Position numbers and translations under genes: made by a program. Below the pieces are notes generated by a model that did no database searches, was not told the origin of the DNA, and saw only the letters and a program-made list of their open reading frames with translations. Shown in pieces: positions 23,944-36,226 of a stretch of DNA of 64,000 nucleotides. Source of the DNA: Plantago major (taxonomy: Eukaryota > Streptophyta > Magnoliopsida > Lamiales > Plantaginaceae); NCBI GenBank assembly GCA_026545765.1, contig JAIFAC010000478.1, positions 1 through 64,000 of the forward strand, given 5' to 3'. Every line of letters begins with the position of its first letter. Position 1 is the first letter of the stretch.

Positions 23944-25866
23944 CACAAAAAACTATACAATCTCATTTTTTCGCGGGTTGAACTGGGTCAACCCGCATTT
24001 TTTTCCTAATACACAGCTCATTTCACGTGTCCATCCAGTCATATTGGTACTTTGGATCAAATTGTCTATATTTGATATATAATTGTCTATGTTTAGCATA
24101 AAATTATTGATGACAACCTATTTATCCCAAAAAAACACAATATTTATAAATAAACATAGAAATCAATTTCATTCATCAATCAATAAATGTCATACATATA
24201 AAACAATACAAAAAATTTAAAATCACTATATCCAAACTACAATCTTCTTTGCAAACAAATAAAACACCTCAATTGTTCGTCAATTCTCCATCCACGCCCC
24301 ATCTTTATCATCAATTGTTTTCTTCATTCACCACCATTTTTACGAAAACCTAGTATATGCAAAAAAACATCAACAATTTGACAAATCATACACAATTTTA
24401 CCAGAACAATAGACTATTACACTACAACAATAGACAACCAAGCTGCATAACTCATTGGCTTGTCAGACACAATCCTCACACTAGCATGGGACTCAATGGA
24501 CACATTCATGAACATATTCACACATCAATTCAACTATTTGGCAACTGACATACACAATTTTACCATAACAATAGACTATTATACTACAACAATAAACAAC
24601 CAAGCTGCATAACTCATTGGCAACTATCATACACAATTTTACCATAACAATAGACTATTACACTGCAACAATAGACAACCAAGCTGCATAACTCACTGGC
24701 TTGTCAGGGACAATGCTCACACTAGCATGGGACTCAATGGACACACTCATGAGCATATTCACACAGCTATTCAACTATTTGGCAACTGTCATACACAATT
24801 TTACCATAACAACAGACTATTTCACTACAACAATAGATAACCAAGCTGCATAACTCATTGACAACTGCCATACATAATTTTACCATAACAATAGACTATT
24901 ACACTACAACAATAGACAACCAAGCTGCATAACTCACTGGCTTGTTAGGGACAATGCTCACACTAGCATGGGACTCAATGGACACACTCATGAGCATATT
25001 CACACAGCCATTCAACTATTTAGCAATTGTCATACACAATTTTACCATAACAATAGACTATTACACCACAACAATAGACAACCAAGTTGCATAACTCATT
25101 CGCTTGTCAGGCACATTCCTCACACTAGCGTGGGACTCAATACACAATTTACTATAACAATAGACTATTACACTACAACAGTAGATAACCAAACTGCATA
25201 ACTCATTGCAACCATGTTACACTTGAAACGAGTTCCTAACCAAATGATTTTTCCAGAAAACAAACATTTGAAATTTCAAACCAATAAAGCACACTAATCA
25301 TGAAAATCATTAAGATTGAAACAAAACATTCAAACTAGATCTACGAACTGATCATGCCAGCTAATTTTAAGCATTCTCCTTACAAAAAGCAATAGAACGA
25401 GAGAGAAACAGGGTAAATCGTTAATCGCGAGTAAAGTCGGAATAAATCAAAGAAATCAACACTCAACAACACTGATAAAAGTAACAAACCAGTATAGTAT
25501 AGAATCAACCATACAACAACAGAGGGATCGAACGAAATCAACTCGAACCCTAAAAATCGAATGAAATCCAATTCAAAAACCTAAATAGCGAGAAAACTTA
25601 CAATTACAGTTTGTAGATCTCAAGCAGAAAGAGTCTGGAAGAATAACCGCTCTCAAACGTGAAGGCGTTGTTGATTGATTTGCAGAGAAAAGCAAGCATT
25701 GATGCAGAGAGAAGCGCAGAGAAAATCGAAGAAGTCGAAGAAAAGAAACGATGAAAGAAAGAAAAGATCCAATCGATAAATATCATATTTTTTTAATAAC
25801 TCATGGGTCAACCCGGACCAATGCGTTGACCCGTAAATCTAATAAAATGGGTTGTTGTATTTTGTG
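23944..25866. mobile_element. Possible non-autonomous TIR element with palindromic subterminal regions
   Basis: Both ends start CACAAAA reading inward. Each is followed within about 35 bp by a short palindrome built on GGGTTGAC/GTCAACCC (near 23974-23996 and 25805-25833). The ends match only loosely and I see no target duplication, so this is a weak call. Inside are the tandem repeats at 24387-25210 and an AG-rich stretch at 25600-25780. Confidence 0.3.
24387..25210. repeat. Minisatellite with 162+79 = 241-bp higher-order period
   Basis: Each unit begins CATACACAATTTTACC. Starts lie at 24387, 24549, 24628, 24790, 24869, 25031 and about 25139, giving spacings 162, 79, 162, 79, 162, 108. The short unit equals the first part of the long one (through CTGCATAACTCATTG). 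The long one adds CTTGTCAGGCAC and a block with CTAGCATGGGACTCAATGG. Open frames here are by-products of the repeat. Confidence 0.9.
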
Positions 25867-26459
25867 AAGGACTTTCAGACTCTCATTATCACTAGAACTC
25901 TTTTAATTCTTTGTATAAATTATTTGTTTGGTTTTTTTGCATCTAGCTATGTTATTAGATGTGCATTACTTTATTAAACACCCCAGGAAGAGCACACCGA
26001 ACACCCAATGCAGTATCCTTTGTAGTATCATTTTATCCTTCTTCCTATTTAGAAGAATTACATTGGAGGACAACATGAAACTGTTGTTCTTTTGCAAATT
26101 GTCAATATTTCCTATTCTCTACTACTCCCATCGAATGGCCAATTTTGACATTTTACAATTAACATTTATGAACTTTGATAACGATTTAATTTTAAACAGT
26201 AAATGTAAATTGTTTTAAAAAATAAAAAAGTTTTATTCATGGTCATGACTATGACCCATTGGACATGATTTTTTTCAGATTCAGTCGGCATTCCACCCGT
26301 GGCTCACAATCGCCATCGTCCTCGGTCGATCAATGACCCATTGGTAGTAGTCTTAATTACTAGAATTTAATACGTACGGAGACCCCGACTCCATGATATT
26401 CATTTCGTGGATACTTTTTAAATTTCAAACCATGATTCAACCCCAACCAAATCAGTTTA
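25867..26459. other. No gene recognised
   Basis: AT-rich. The frame at 25928-26218 shows no family signal. Confidence 0.4.
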
Positions 26460-27480
26460 TCGTAAAAAAAACAACGATAACCAATCTTTCTTCTCCATCT
26501 TCTCCAATTGAATTAAAACCGATCAATTTGCAGTAATCTATACCTTAATTCAACTCGACAAAAGGGGCAATCCATTATCAGAAACAACGATATTACTTAA
26601 CTTCATCAATTATTTGTAAGTAGGTGTCACAATAACACGCGTAGCGTGTTGCAATTGAGTACTTAATTTAAGTTAAATTGAACTCATTTGTAATATATAT
26701 GTAAATTAGGCTTTAGTTACAAAAACAAATCTATCTTCTCTAATATAAATCCAATTCCTAATTCAAACCCATCCAAATCAATTCATCATTAGAAAAATCT
26801 TCTCCAGTTAAATATCAAACCCTAATTAAAACCAACAAAATCAATTCATCATTAAAAAGACAACGATAACCAATCTTTATTCTCCAACTAAATTAAAACA
26901 TATTACTTCACAGCAACTCAAATACTAATTCAACTTTAAAAAATGCAATTCTAATGATGAAAACAACAATATTACTTACATTTTACTTCTTCCATTTTTT
27001 GTAACTATGTGCCACAATGACTCGCGTAGCGTGTTCTCGCATTCTAGTGTGTGTGTGTGTGCGCGCGCGCGTCTGGGTATAAGTGGACAAATATTGGAGT
27101 TGTGAAATAAAGTACTTAATTTAAGCTTAAATTGGACCGATTTGTAATATATACGTAAATTAGACTTTAATTACAAAAACCAATACGTCTTATTCATTCT
27201 AATTTTAAGCCATAACGTAACTCCAACAAAATTAATTTGTCATTAAAAAAACTCAATTTGTCTTTTCGAATTAAATTCCAATCCCTAAATCAACCCAACA
27301 TAATCAATTCATCATTAAGAAAAATCAACTCATTTTCCAATTAAATTTAAAGCTCGATTTAACCAAACAAAATCAATTCACAATAAAAAACAACAACAAC
27401 GATAACCAATATTTCTTCTCCATATTCTTTAATTAAATCAAACAAATCAATTAAGACTAATCTGTAACCCCAATCTATAT
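26460..27480. repeat. Degenerate ~390-bp repeats (about 2.5 copies)
   Basis: ACAACGATAACCAAT recurs near 26471, 26861 and 27397. CGCGTAGCGTGTT recurs near 26638 and 27022. GTACTTAATTTAAG with TTTGTAATATATA follows each of these two. The first copy of the central box, ACACGCGTAGCGTGT, is a perfect short hairpin. A GT then GC run (27047-27072) interrupts the second copy. Confidence 0.65.
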
Positions 27481-27847
27481 ATATTTATAAATTGACCACA
27501 TTTTCAAGTCTTCTGGTAAAGCAATGTCGCATGCTTACGTGTCAAAATAAAATATGTGATTGGTTGAAATTGGACGGCCCAATCCATGCAGACCACTGAA
27601 AGTGAAGTTTGGATAGAAGAGGTATTGGAGCCCAAGAGACGAAATTAGTTTCTTCACTTTCCACCGTGTCTCTCTGTTACTTCCTGCTGGTTGATTATCA
27701 ATTAGCTAGGTTTTCGTACGTGTGGTTAGTTTTCAATTAATCAATCTGCGTTGTGTTTTGTTTGACGATTTATCTTAACTTTCTTTTCTGCAGCTTGAAT
27801 CCTTTTGTTTGTCTATAAATACTAACAGCCTAAGCTCCCTCCCTTTT

Positions 27848-29124
27848 CTAGAACAACCAGAACACACAATAATTGTGCAGCTTTATATCCTGCCAACATC
27901 TATTGATAACACTAGTGGCTATATTTTCATCAAGCCTAACGTTCATGGGTTTCTGCTTGAAGATTCTCTCCATCCAAATCGCATAAACAGATTCCGTGAA
28001 GGCACACCGGAGTATCTTCCTTCACCAGCCATTACCTCGTAGTTGCAAGCAAAGCCAATCAATTTCATCATCCCAAGTCCGTGGAGTGCACTGGAATCCC
28101 ACCCACGCCAGCACCTGCCCCCAAATCCGCTGTGAGTACGGGCAGTCGAAGAAGAGATGCCGCATAGATTCATCCTCAGGGCAGAATGCGCAGGTCGGCA
28201 AAATGTTCGGGTTCCACCGTCGCACCTGGCCTATCTTTGGTTGCAAGCCGATTGTTTAGCCCCATCCAAGTGCATAATTGAGCCCGGGGCTGTGCTTTAT
28301 TGTCAAACCACAATTTCTTCCAATGCACATCAACCTTTGTTCCACGCAGCTCCTCATATAATGCTCTATTATCGAACCTCCCCTTGAGCCCCATTTGCAT
28401 CCAAGCGTCCGACTGCTGGACCAGGATTCTGCTCTTTATGATGGCCTTTAAAATCTAGGAGGCATCTGTTGGGAGTTCCACATCCATCACCTCCCGTTCT
28501 TTTATATAGTAGCTATGTACCCACTTGACCTACAATTTATCCGCTTTACGACATAAGTTCCAGAGCAGCTTGGTGACAGTACACGCATTCCACTCAATCA
28601 ATGATGTGAGATTTAGACCTCCAGAATTCTTCGTATCACAGATCTTATGCCATGCTATACGGGCTCGTTGGTAATTTATGCGGTGCCACCCATAGGAAGG
28701 ACCGCAGAGAGCTTCAACATGTCGATCACCTGCTTTGGCATAGGAAAAACTCGCATCCAAGAGGTTAGTCAAAGCTCAGAAGACACTCCAAATAAGTTGC
28801 ATCTACCAACAGAATTTAAGAGCTTCAACTCCAAGGTTTAATCCGAGCGTAATCCGATCGATGAGGGATGACACAATGAATCGCCGGTAGTAAGTGGCAC
28901 TCCAAGATATTTCACCGTAGGTGGCCTTCCACAAACCCGTGATCCCAAGTAATCGAGAAAGGGTGGGCCGACTCACCACAAAGATATACGGCATTTATGC
29001 GGATTTACTACAAGTCCGTGGCTCGAGAATTTATTCAATCGCTCATAAGGATCGTGAACCATCGGGGATCACCCCGACAAATAGAAGCGTATCATCCGCA
29101 GCAAAAATTCACAATATCTAACCG
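27848..29124 (-). pseudogene. LINE ORF2, C-terminal part (RT thumb and zf-RVT)
   Basis: Minus-strand remains of a plant L1-type LINE, which copies itself by target-primed reverse transcription. In coding order: an Ala-Asp-Asp followed by TLLFVG just inside the right end (the RT active-site box), SSLIDRITLGLNLGVEALKF, GWHRINYQRARIAWHKICD, FDNRALYEELRGTKVDVHWK, then the zinc motif CAFCPEDESMRHLFFDC, and a tail VINRCWQDIKLHNYC before the stop at 27848. Several one-base shifts break it. It joins 36227-38260 across the CACTA element. A 3' poly-A tail is not visible. Confidence 0.85.
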
Positions 29125-29450
29125 CACTACAAATACGGGTTTAGCGGCAATTATCCGCCGCTAAACCCCCGCCGATCCGTTGCTAAGGCCGCCACTAAGG
29201 CCTTAGCGATGATAGACGCCGCCTTAATGACGGCGCCTCTAAGGCTAATTAGTGACGAGCGCTATCCGCTGTTAATCATGACTAAATGGCAACGTAGGCG
29301 CTGACCTCCGTCACATTTGGGACGGATAATTACCCGTCTCTAAAAACCCCCGGGTTTTAGAGACGGATAGTTATCCGTCTCTAAACGAATTAGGGCTAGC
29401 ACACCCTAATTCGTAGTTTAGCGACGGATAATTATCCGTCGCTAAACCAC
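29125..29450. repeat. Left subterminal repeat region of CACTA 1
   Basis: Several copies of GACGGATAATTATCCGTC and variants. One is a perfect 30-bp palindrome at 29417-29446 (arm TTTAGCGACGGATAA). In CACTA elements such arrays are the binding sites of the element's own DNA-binding protein. Confidence 0.85.
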
Positions 29451-30335
29451 TGTTTTTTTAATTTTTTTTAAAAATTATTTTATAATTTTCACCTGTTTTT
29501 TCAACCAATATAATGGTGATATGTCTCAAAGGGGAAATTGCATTAATTAACAACAAAGATTCATCAAAAACAAATTATCCAAAATAAAGTCTACATATCC
29601 GAATCGAAATCCAAATATCCAACAAAGTAAAATGTAGCATAGTATCCAAAACAACACAAGCAACTAAGACGAGGGGCCGGGGGTATTCTGGCTCATATAC
29701 AAGCGGCAGAGCTCTTCGACCCTCTGATTCATTCGAGCCTGCTCAGCCCTGAGAGTTTCAATCTCATTCTGGAGAGGAGTCACTGCTTCATTCACCACTG
29801 CTCGACCTGCACCTGTGTGTAAACACCACCATGTCCCTGAGATTGCTGGGACACGGAGAAGCTCTTATCCGCCAGTGTCTCGCCCAAACTACCAAGACCA
29901 TAAACCCGACCCTTGTTGTCGGGTGGGTCAATTCAGAAAGATCCAGTCTTGTTCTTCCACGGACAACTCCTCACCCTCAAGAAGCCTCTCCCCAATGATC
30001 CGCTCCACCTCACTCTGTAATAGTCAAGTGTATACGAAATGAGCTACAATTTCATATTTAATTTATAATACACATGCATATACAACTGTGACACTTAGCA
30101 AATACACATACCGCAATAAACTCGGACTTCTCGTCCACCCAAATGCCGTTCTTCAGCTTCCCCCTCTTCATTTCCTCTAGGCAAGTCTTGGGTTGGTTCA
30201 GCTAAAGAACATTATATATTGCAACAAGTAGTTAGTAAGTTGGTAGGAATGCAAACAAGTGGTAAATTGGTATAAATGAAAGCAATACACATGTGTACAA
30301 ATCATGTTGTAATCAGAACACACAGATCATGTTGT

Positions 30336-30336
30336 A

Positions 30337-30377
<41 letters not shown>

Positions 30378-30407
30378 ATATATATATCTATATATATATA
30401 TATATAC
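30336..30407. repeat. (TA)n microsatellite inside CACTA 1
   Basis: TA units with a few TCTA interruptions, within an apparent intron. Confidence 0.95.
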
Positions 30408-30769
30408 ACACTTACCGACATCCGCGATCAATGACAAACTGTGACCTGTAGTGATGCTCGGCAGAGCCTCTTATCTCGCTCGGCCAAATTTTGCTCACTG
30501 TTCTTGAAGGACTGATCCTCAACGGTTGTAAGTCTCCAATATTCTAGCCACATAGCCCACTCTTCGTCCCCAATATGGCTATACTATGGTGGCTTTCCTT
30601 TTTCTCGGTATTTTTTCATGTCAGCCACCATATGCCTATACGTATCGAGCCCAAACTCTCAAAAAGCCACATCTCGAATAAGGCCATGAATGTAGTATTT
30701 TTTCTACATTCCAATTCCATTCAAAGTAAAAATTAATGCCCCAAGGTTACAATTTCAAGATAAACAATG

Positions 30770-30975
30770 GTGCATTTCACCCAAGTACGTGGCTAACATA
30801 CCACACAATTTGTCCTAGAATTTATTAACACAATGGTGACTAACATATCACCCAAGTAAGTGGCTAACATACCACACAAATTGTCCTAGAATTTACTAAC
30901 ACAATGGTGACTAACATATCACCCAAGTAAGTGGCTAACATACCACATAAATTAGTAAACTAGTTCATTAATCGA
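30770..30975. repeat. 71-bp tandem repeat inside CACTA 1
   Basis: GTGGCTAACATACCACA recurs at 30789, 30860 and 30931, each followed by AACACAATGGTGACTAACAT. The same sequence family forms a longer array in CACTA 2. Confidence 0.9.
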
Positions 30976-31859
30976 TAGAACAACAAATAAAGCATTGTAA
31001 CATTTACCACAACAAATTGTAACATTTAAGCTTACCCGAAGCTCATCAAAGTAGAAGTGCTTCTTCTCAGGCTTGAGTTTGCTCCACTGTTCGCCTCCCT
31101 GGCCCGGCAACTCCCTCCTAAGCTTGAAATCTCATGCAGGTCGTCTAAAGATTGCTGAGGCCACAACCTGCAGTTATCAATGAATTATAGAAGAATACAT
31201 ATATTTATTAGACAATTCATGTGACATATATATAAACACTTATCTTAAGTTATGTTCTACAAATGTATATATAATACTTACTTCCTCCTGCCATTAGGGA
31301 ACAACACCAACTTCTCCTCCCACGTAGCACCATCGACGATCTCGGTATAAGGACACCCGTCAGGCAGAAACTGTCCTGGTCCATAACCACCACCACCACC
31401 AGACGTCCCATCCACATGTCACCGGCAATCGACCAACATGAGAGTAGTCACGATCCACTGTATACTCGATGCACTATGTGGTGAATCCTGGGTCCCACTA
31501 GACCTGGGAATCTCGTAACTGCACTTTCTTTGGCGCGACATCTGCAAAAAAGCATATGACAAACACAAACAAATTGTATTAGTATAAATTAAGACATGAA
31601 TTGGCATGTAATGGGAAAAGCAAGCATATAACAATTAAGATACATATAATCTACCATACACACATACTATGATCCTCGTCACCAATGGTTAAGTCTATAT
31701 ATGTCTTCGCAGTGTCAATGTACTCATCACGAGCATCTACAGATTTCTCACGTTTCATTGACAACCTCTTCTTGGTAATAGTTGGTAGTTGATTTGTCCT
31801 TATGAACGCACTCAACTCGAGCGGGCTTGTATGTGTATCGCCGCCAACCAAATTCGCTT

Positions 31860-34800
31860 TATCACGCTTTTAGCTTCGATATTCAATGAACATCACTGAC
31901 GTGCTCGAGCCGCCAAGATAAAAGGTTCAGACTTAGTATGGTACCTTCGCCATGGTTAATCTCAATCATTTGATATTGCTCGTGCACCTCGCACTATTTT
32001 GACCGGATCATACCACGACATCAAATGTAACGGTTCTTTTCAGAGGCACACCGACATATTCAAGCCTCACAATTCGTTTAAGTTTTCCATAGAAATCAAA
32101 CAAATCATCACCTCCATCTTGATCAGCCCCTTTCACACACACCCCACAATTGCTAGTAGACTTGGACGTGTCAGGATCCATTCTGTGAAATCTAAGACCA
32201 TTTACTATATACGATGGAAAAACGGATACTCGATTGAATGGCCCCTCTGCTAAAGACTCTAAGTAAGGACATGTGACTTGGTTTACAGGATCTCGGACAT
32301 AGTCCCTGAACCAATCAGGAAATTCAATTGGCAACTTCTTCAAGAGAGTTCTTCAAGTGTGTCATCTACCATATTTGGATCCATCTTCAGACAACGCTTT
32401 TTGAAAATGCTGTGGACATGATGACATGATTTAGATAGTAGTTAGAAGTTCAAATTTATGTGTTATATAATAAGTAAGCTGCTCACCTAGCAAAGATCTT
32501 CATAAATTTATCAACTTCAGCACAGTTCGAGAGGACATAATAGTGGGCTGCCTTCACCTCCTTATCTGTCAGCCATTCTGTATTCCTTTCTCCCATAGGT
32601 CTACCTGAGATCCTAAATATTGAAAGTGCAACTTCATCATCCTCTTGAACTTCATACGTGTCTGCATTTCTAGCCGGCCTAGATGCCTTAGTGGGCACGT
32701 GGTCTCCAAAGTAATAGCTGCAAAAGATGGCAGCTTCCTGTCTCACGCATGCATTGGCCATCGACCCCTAAGGCTTACCTTTGTTGACGCATTTCTTCAA
32801 TTTTACCAAGCACCGTAAGTTGTATACATATTTAGGTAAGATAATGTTCCTCGGGAAAAAGAACATTTTAAGTAAATGGATGCCTTCATTACACACCTCT
32901 CGAATGGATACATCCATCGACATCGAATCGTCCAGAAGTATCGCTTCATGTGGAGGTGAACTGACAAGTGCTCCATAGAATCAAAGAAGCTCGGTGGAAA
33001 GATATGCTCGAGCTTGCATAGAATCAATGGTATGTTACTTTCAAGATTTGCTAACACTTCATCCTCAAGCACCTTTGAGCATAAATTCTTGAAAAATAAG
33101 CTCAGATCGGTGAGAGCGCCCATATAGCTTAGCGAGTTCTCAAATGCAACAGGGAGAAGCCTCTCCATGAACACATGGAAATCGTGGCTCTTCATCCCAT
33201 ACATCTTTGTCTTCTTCAAATCCACACACCCTCCCAAGTTCGATGCATAACCGCCGGGGAACTTCAATCCCCTCACCTAATCAAACAGTTTGTTCCTAGC
33301 TTCAATGTCAATTGTAGTTGGGCCACGCCCCTTATCATTCCGCTTTGTTAACTCAGCCTATTACAAAATGTATCCAACTCAGATCTAGATTTAACGGATC
33401 CTTTGTTTTCCTTTAATGTTGCAAATCGTGTTGAAGCGCCAACACGTTCTTCTCAATGTGCATGAAATCCAAGTTGTGACGGATAAGAAGAGTGCTCCAA
33501 TAAGGCAAGTACCAGAAGATGCTTCTCTTCTTCCATCCACAATTTTTTCTAATTTTATCGTTATGCTTCTCCGACCCAAGTGCGCATTTCATAAGACCCA
33601 CTATCTATCTCGCAAGTATCTCAGGCACCAAGAAGTCTTGTTTGGGGCCCTTTCATTTCTACTCGACCCTTCAAGAATTGAGCTTTGTTCTTCCGAACGG
33701 ATGATCCTTTCGTAGAAACCCACGATGATCAAACCAACATTCCTTTCCGCCTCCTTCGCCTAAATGCACTACTGTCATTCAAACAATGTGGATAAGCATT
33801 AAAGCCCGTGGTTTTCCTTCCGTATAGCATGGAGTAAGTCGAAAATCACCACGGTCCACATGAGGCCGCTTCAAGTTGAAGTTCTTCTTCGCTGACACAT
33901 CATATGCCGGGATACCTTTTCCCACAACTCGATCAGCTCCTTGATTAGGGCTGCAAGAACACATCCACCTTCCGCCCGGATCATATGGACTGGCACCAAA
34001 GGCCAAGAACATGAATGGTTCCTTCATGACTCACCGGGGCAAGGTTGTACGCAAAGATAATCGCCAACAAGAGTACTTCCGCCACTTCCAAAGGGGTTAA
34101 AACCATCCGCATAAAGGCCCAATCGTACATTTCTAGGTTTCACGCAAACTCCGGATAGCTCTCGTCAAATGTTTCCATGCGGTGAGTCGATGGATGTTCC
34201 ATTCTACCCTCTACCGATTACTCTCTCCTTGTACACCGCATTTTATCAAGACAAGCACTTGAAGCGCATAACCTCTTCAAACGAGGCGCTAGAGGAAATA
34301 CCACATTTTCTTATGGGAGATTTTTCTTCCGACGCTTTTCGAGGCGCCTCCTTGTAACGCTTGTACCGGTCCTTACCACAAAACTTGCACTTCAAGAGAT
34401 CTTTATCCTCCTCCCAATAAATCATGCATATATCCTCACAACAATCTATGGTTTCCATGGGCAACCCCATCCCTCGATCTTTTCTTCACCGTAAAAGTCA
34501 GGAACTAGGTTTGTTCGACAAAGTCTGACATTACTTGTACCCATTCATTGAAGCTCGATTCGCATTGTCGCCATTAGCCTTACAACTCATTAGCCGAGCC
34601 AACAATGACAATTGTGGCTTACACCCCGGATAAAACCGGCTTCATGGATTCCATCAAGTCGAAGAACACCGATCCTCGTGGATTCGAGGCTCCTCCCATC
34701 CCCTACATCGGCTCCCTAGTGTCCATGAACTCTGGACCCGCAAGATCATATACCATTTGCTCAACCCGTTCATGATCATTATTAGCATCAGATGTAGAAG

Positions 34801-35251
34801 TATTTTGAGTACTTCCCATCACAGTTTCCTGCTTTCTTTTACGCTTCCCCAAATTCTCATAATCCATGAACGGCTTGTATGGCTCACCATGAGAAGTCCA
34901 TACCTCATACTCAGCTACAAACCCCTTACGTTTCAAGTGTTCCACTACCGTTTCTGGAGGCAAAAATTGCTTATTCCTACATTTATACTGGGTGCAAGGG
35001 CACTTCATCATCCCCCCACTCAAACAAGTAGTCTGTGTCAGTGCAAAAGCAACGAAGGCATCAACCCCTTCCACAAAACTAGGTAAAACTCTGCCATTAA
35101 CTATCCTTTGGTACATCCATAAACGATCGGTATTCATTGAATAATTATATAACCTGACACGATTGAATTGATTAGATCGAGGTCTGTCATTTATTATATA
35201 ACTTGATACGTCTGAATTGATTAGATCGTATTTTTTCAACTCGATTCCCAT
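31860..35251 (-). pseudogene. Tnp2-like CACTA transposase, nearly full length but frameshifted
   Basis: Domains in order. Transposase-associated domain (35251-34703): RLWMYQRIVNG, VEGVDAFVAFA and CPC..CRN. Tnp2 start (34470-34246): METIDCCEDICMIYWEED and CKFCG. Core pieces: KNFNLKRPH near 33890, DHPF near 33690, and HNLDFMHIEKNV near 33470. DUF4218 (33276-32803): GMKSHDFHVFMERLLPVAF and SVHLHMKRYF. DUF4216 (32343-32008): NCGVCVKG and DFYGKLKRIVRLEY. This enzyme cuts and moves CACTA elements. At least six shifts or stops make it inactive as read. Start is taken at 35251, though the domain really opens near the MNTDRLWMY piece. Confidence 0.85.
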
Positions 35252-35975
35252 TTCTTACATGTTATAAAGTTTTTGTCTCTTACCAAAATTCCCATTACAA
35301 ATAAAGCATTCCAACCCTTTAATACGAATTTATGAATTATAAATTACATGCATTTTACGTATGTAATCACCAAATGGTATCAACACACTTCATTAAATTC
35401 TCATAATCTATAATCTAGTACATGTATAAATTTATCAAATCAAAAAATTGCACATCTTAATTAACATACTTAACAAACTGCATACTTAACATACTTAAAT
35501 CAAAACTACTACATACGTAATATACTTACATCAAAACTACGTAACATACTTAAATCAAAACTACTACATACTTAACATACTTAACATTATACTAATTAAC
35601 AATTCAAACAATTGCACATCTCAAAATTAATTAACTAGTTACTAAAAATCCAAATTGACAATCAATATATGTAAAACAATACCTAATATAAACTAAACTA
35701 AGTACTACATACTCTCCATTTACATGCAATTGCTCAAATTAGTCCAAAGTAACAAAATCCCCAAATTTTAAAAAGTAAGGTTTACCTTCGAATCCGGAGA
35801 AAATAGCGGATGAAATTTGAGATTGATGGTAGAATCGACCTCCTTCTCTCACGAAGCTTCAATAGACACCAACAATGTCCAAATGGTTGAGATTTGACGG
35901 ATTCAATGTGGGAAATGGAGGAAGAAAGGAAGAAGAAGAAATGGAGAGAGATGAGCATTCGCTCGCTTGTTGAAC
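35252..35975. other. 5' leader of CACTA 1, short AT-rich repeats
   Basis: Contains a run of ACTACATA and CTTAACATAC words (35470-35590) and no genes. The equivalent place in CACTA 2 (61240-61780) is built similarly. Confidence 0.5.
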
Positions 35976-36226
35976 TCTAGCGACGGATAGGACTATCCGT
36001 CGCTAGATTTAGCGACGGATAGGCCTATCCGCCGCTAGATTTTCATTTTCCTTTTTTTTTTATTTCATTTTCTTTAAATTTTGGTCAACTATTTTAGCGA
36101 CGGATACGACTATCCGTCGCTAGAGTTAGCGACGGATTTTTCGTTATAGCTAGCGATTCTTCATAGCTAACGACGGATAAAATCCGTCCCTAACTTACCA
36201 TGGCTAAATAGGGCATTCTTGTAGTG
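35976..36226. repeat. Right subterminal repeat region of CACTA 1
   Basis: Repeated TAGCGACGGATA and TATCCGTCGCTAG words up to the TTGTAGTG end. Confidence 0.85.

Larger units (their letters stand above)
29640..31540 (-). pseudogene. Second CACTA 1 protein (Transposase_24/TnpA-like), exon fragments
   Basis: Minus-strand exons begin with ATG after a TGCAG acceptor near 31540 (MSRQRKCSYEIPRSSG). Then come FLPDGCPYTEIVDGATWEEK (near 31365), GGEQWSKLKPEKKHFYFDEL (near 31090), KRGKLKNGIWVDEKSEF (near 30170) and a coiled-coil-like, Glu/Gln-rich tail near 29700-29790. The WVDE piece and coil resemble the plant Ptta/En/Spm protein family, which I take as the element's accessory DNA-binding protein. 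The exon map is incomplete and frames are damaged. Confidence 0.45.
29125..36226 (-). mobile_element. CACTA (En/Spm-type) transposon 1, 7.1 kb, inserted in the LINE
   Basis: Ends are CACTACAA at the left and TTGTAGTG at the right, the defining CACTA termini. Flanking triplets are CCG (29122-29124) and TCG (36227-36229): a 3-bp target duplication with one mismatch. Removing the element and one triplet rejoins the LINE RT frame. Both ends carry many GCGACGGAT/ATCCGTCGC subterminal repeats. Genes run right to left: a Tnp2 transposase remnant, then a second protein. All are broken by shifts. Confidence 0.93.

Noticed and set aside
24357-25201. Frames rich in HTHEHIHT and NNRLLHYNNRQPS
   Set aside because: Produced by the 241-bp repeat; they do not continue outside the array.
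24387-25210. CRISPR-like alternation of repeat and spacer
   Set aside because: Units are 79 and 162 bp and the intervening parts are also repeated, so it is a tandem minisatellite in a plant genome.
27530-27848. Possible host-gene leader with a TTTTCTGCAG acceptor
   Set aside because: The minus-strand LINE coding text runs to 27848, so the apparent exon after the acceptor is antisense LINE; the rest has no independent support.
32008-32253. Plus-strand frames across the CACTA 1 and CACTA 2 transposases
   Set aside because: Antisense shadows; the minus strand carries the recognisable domains.
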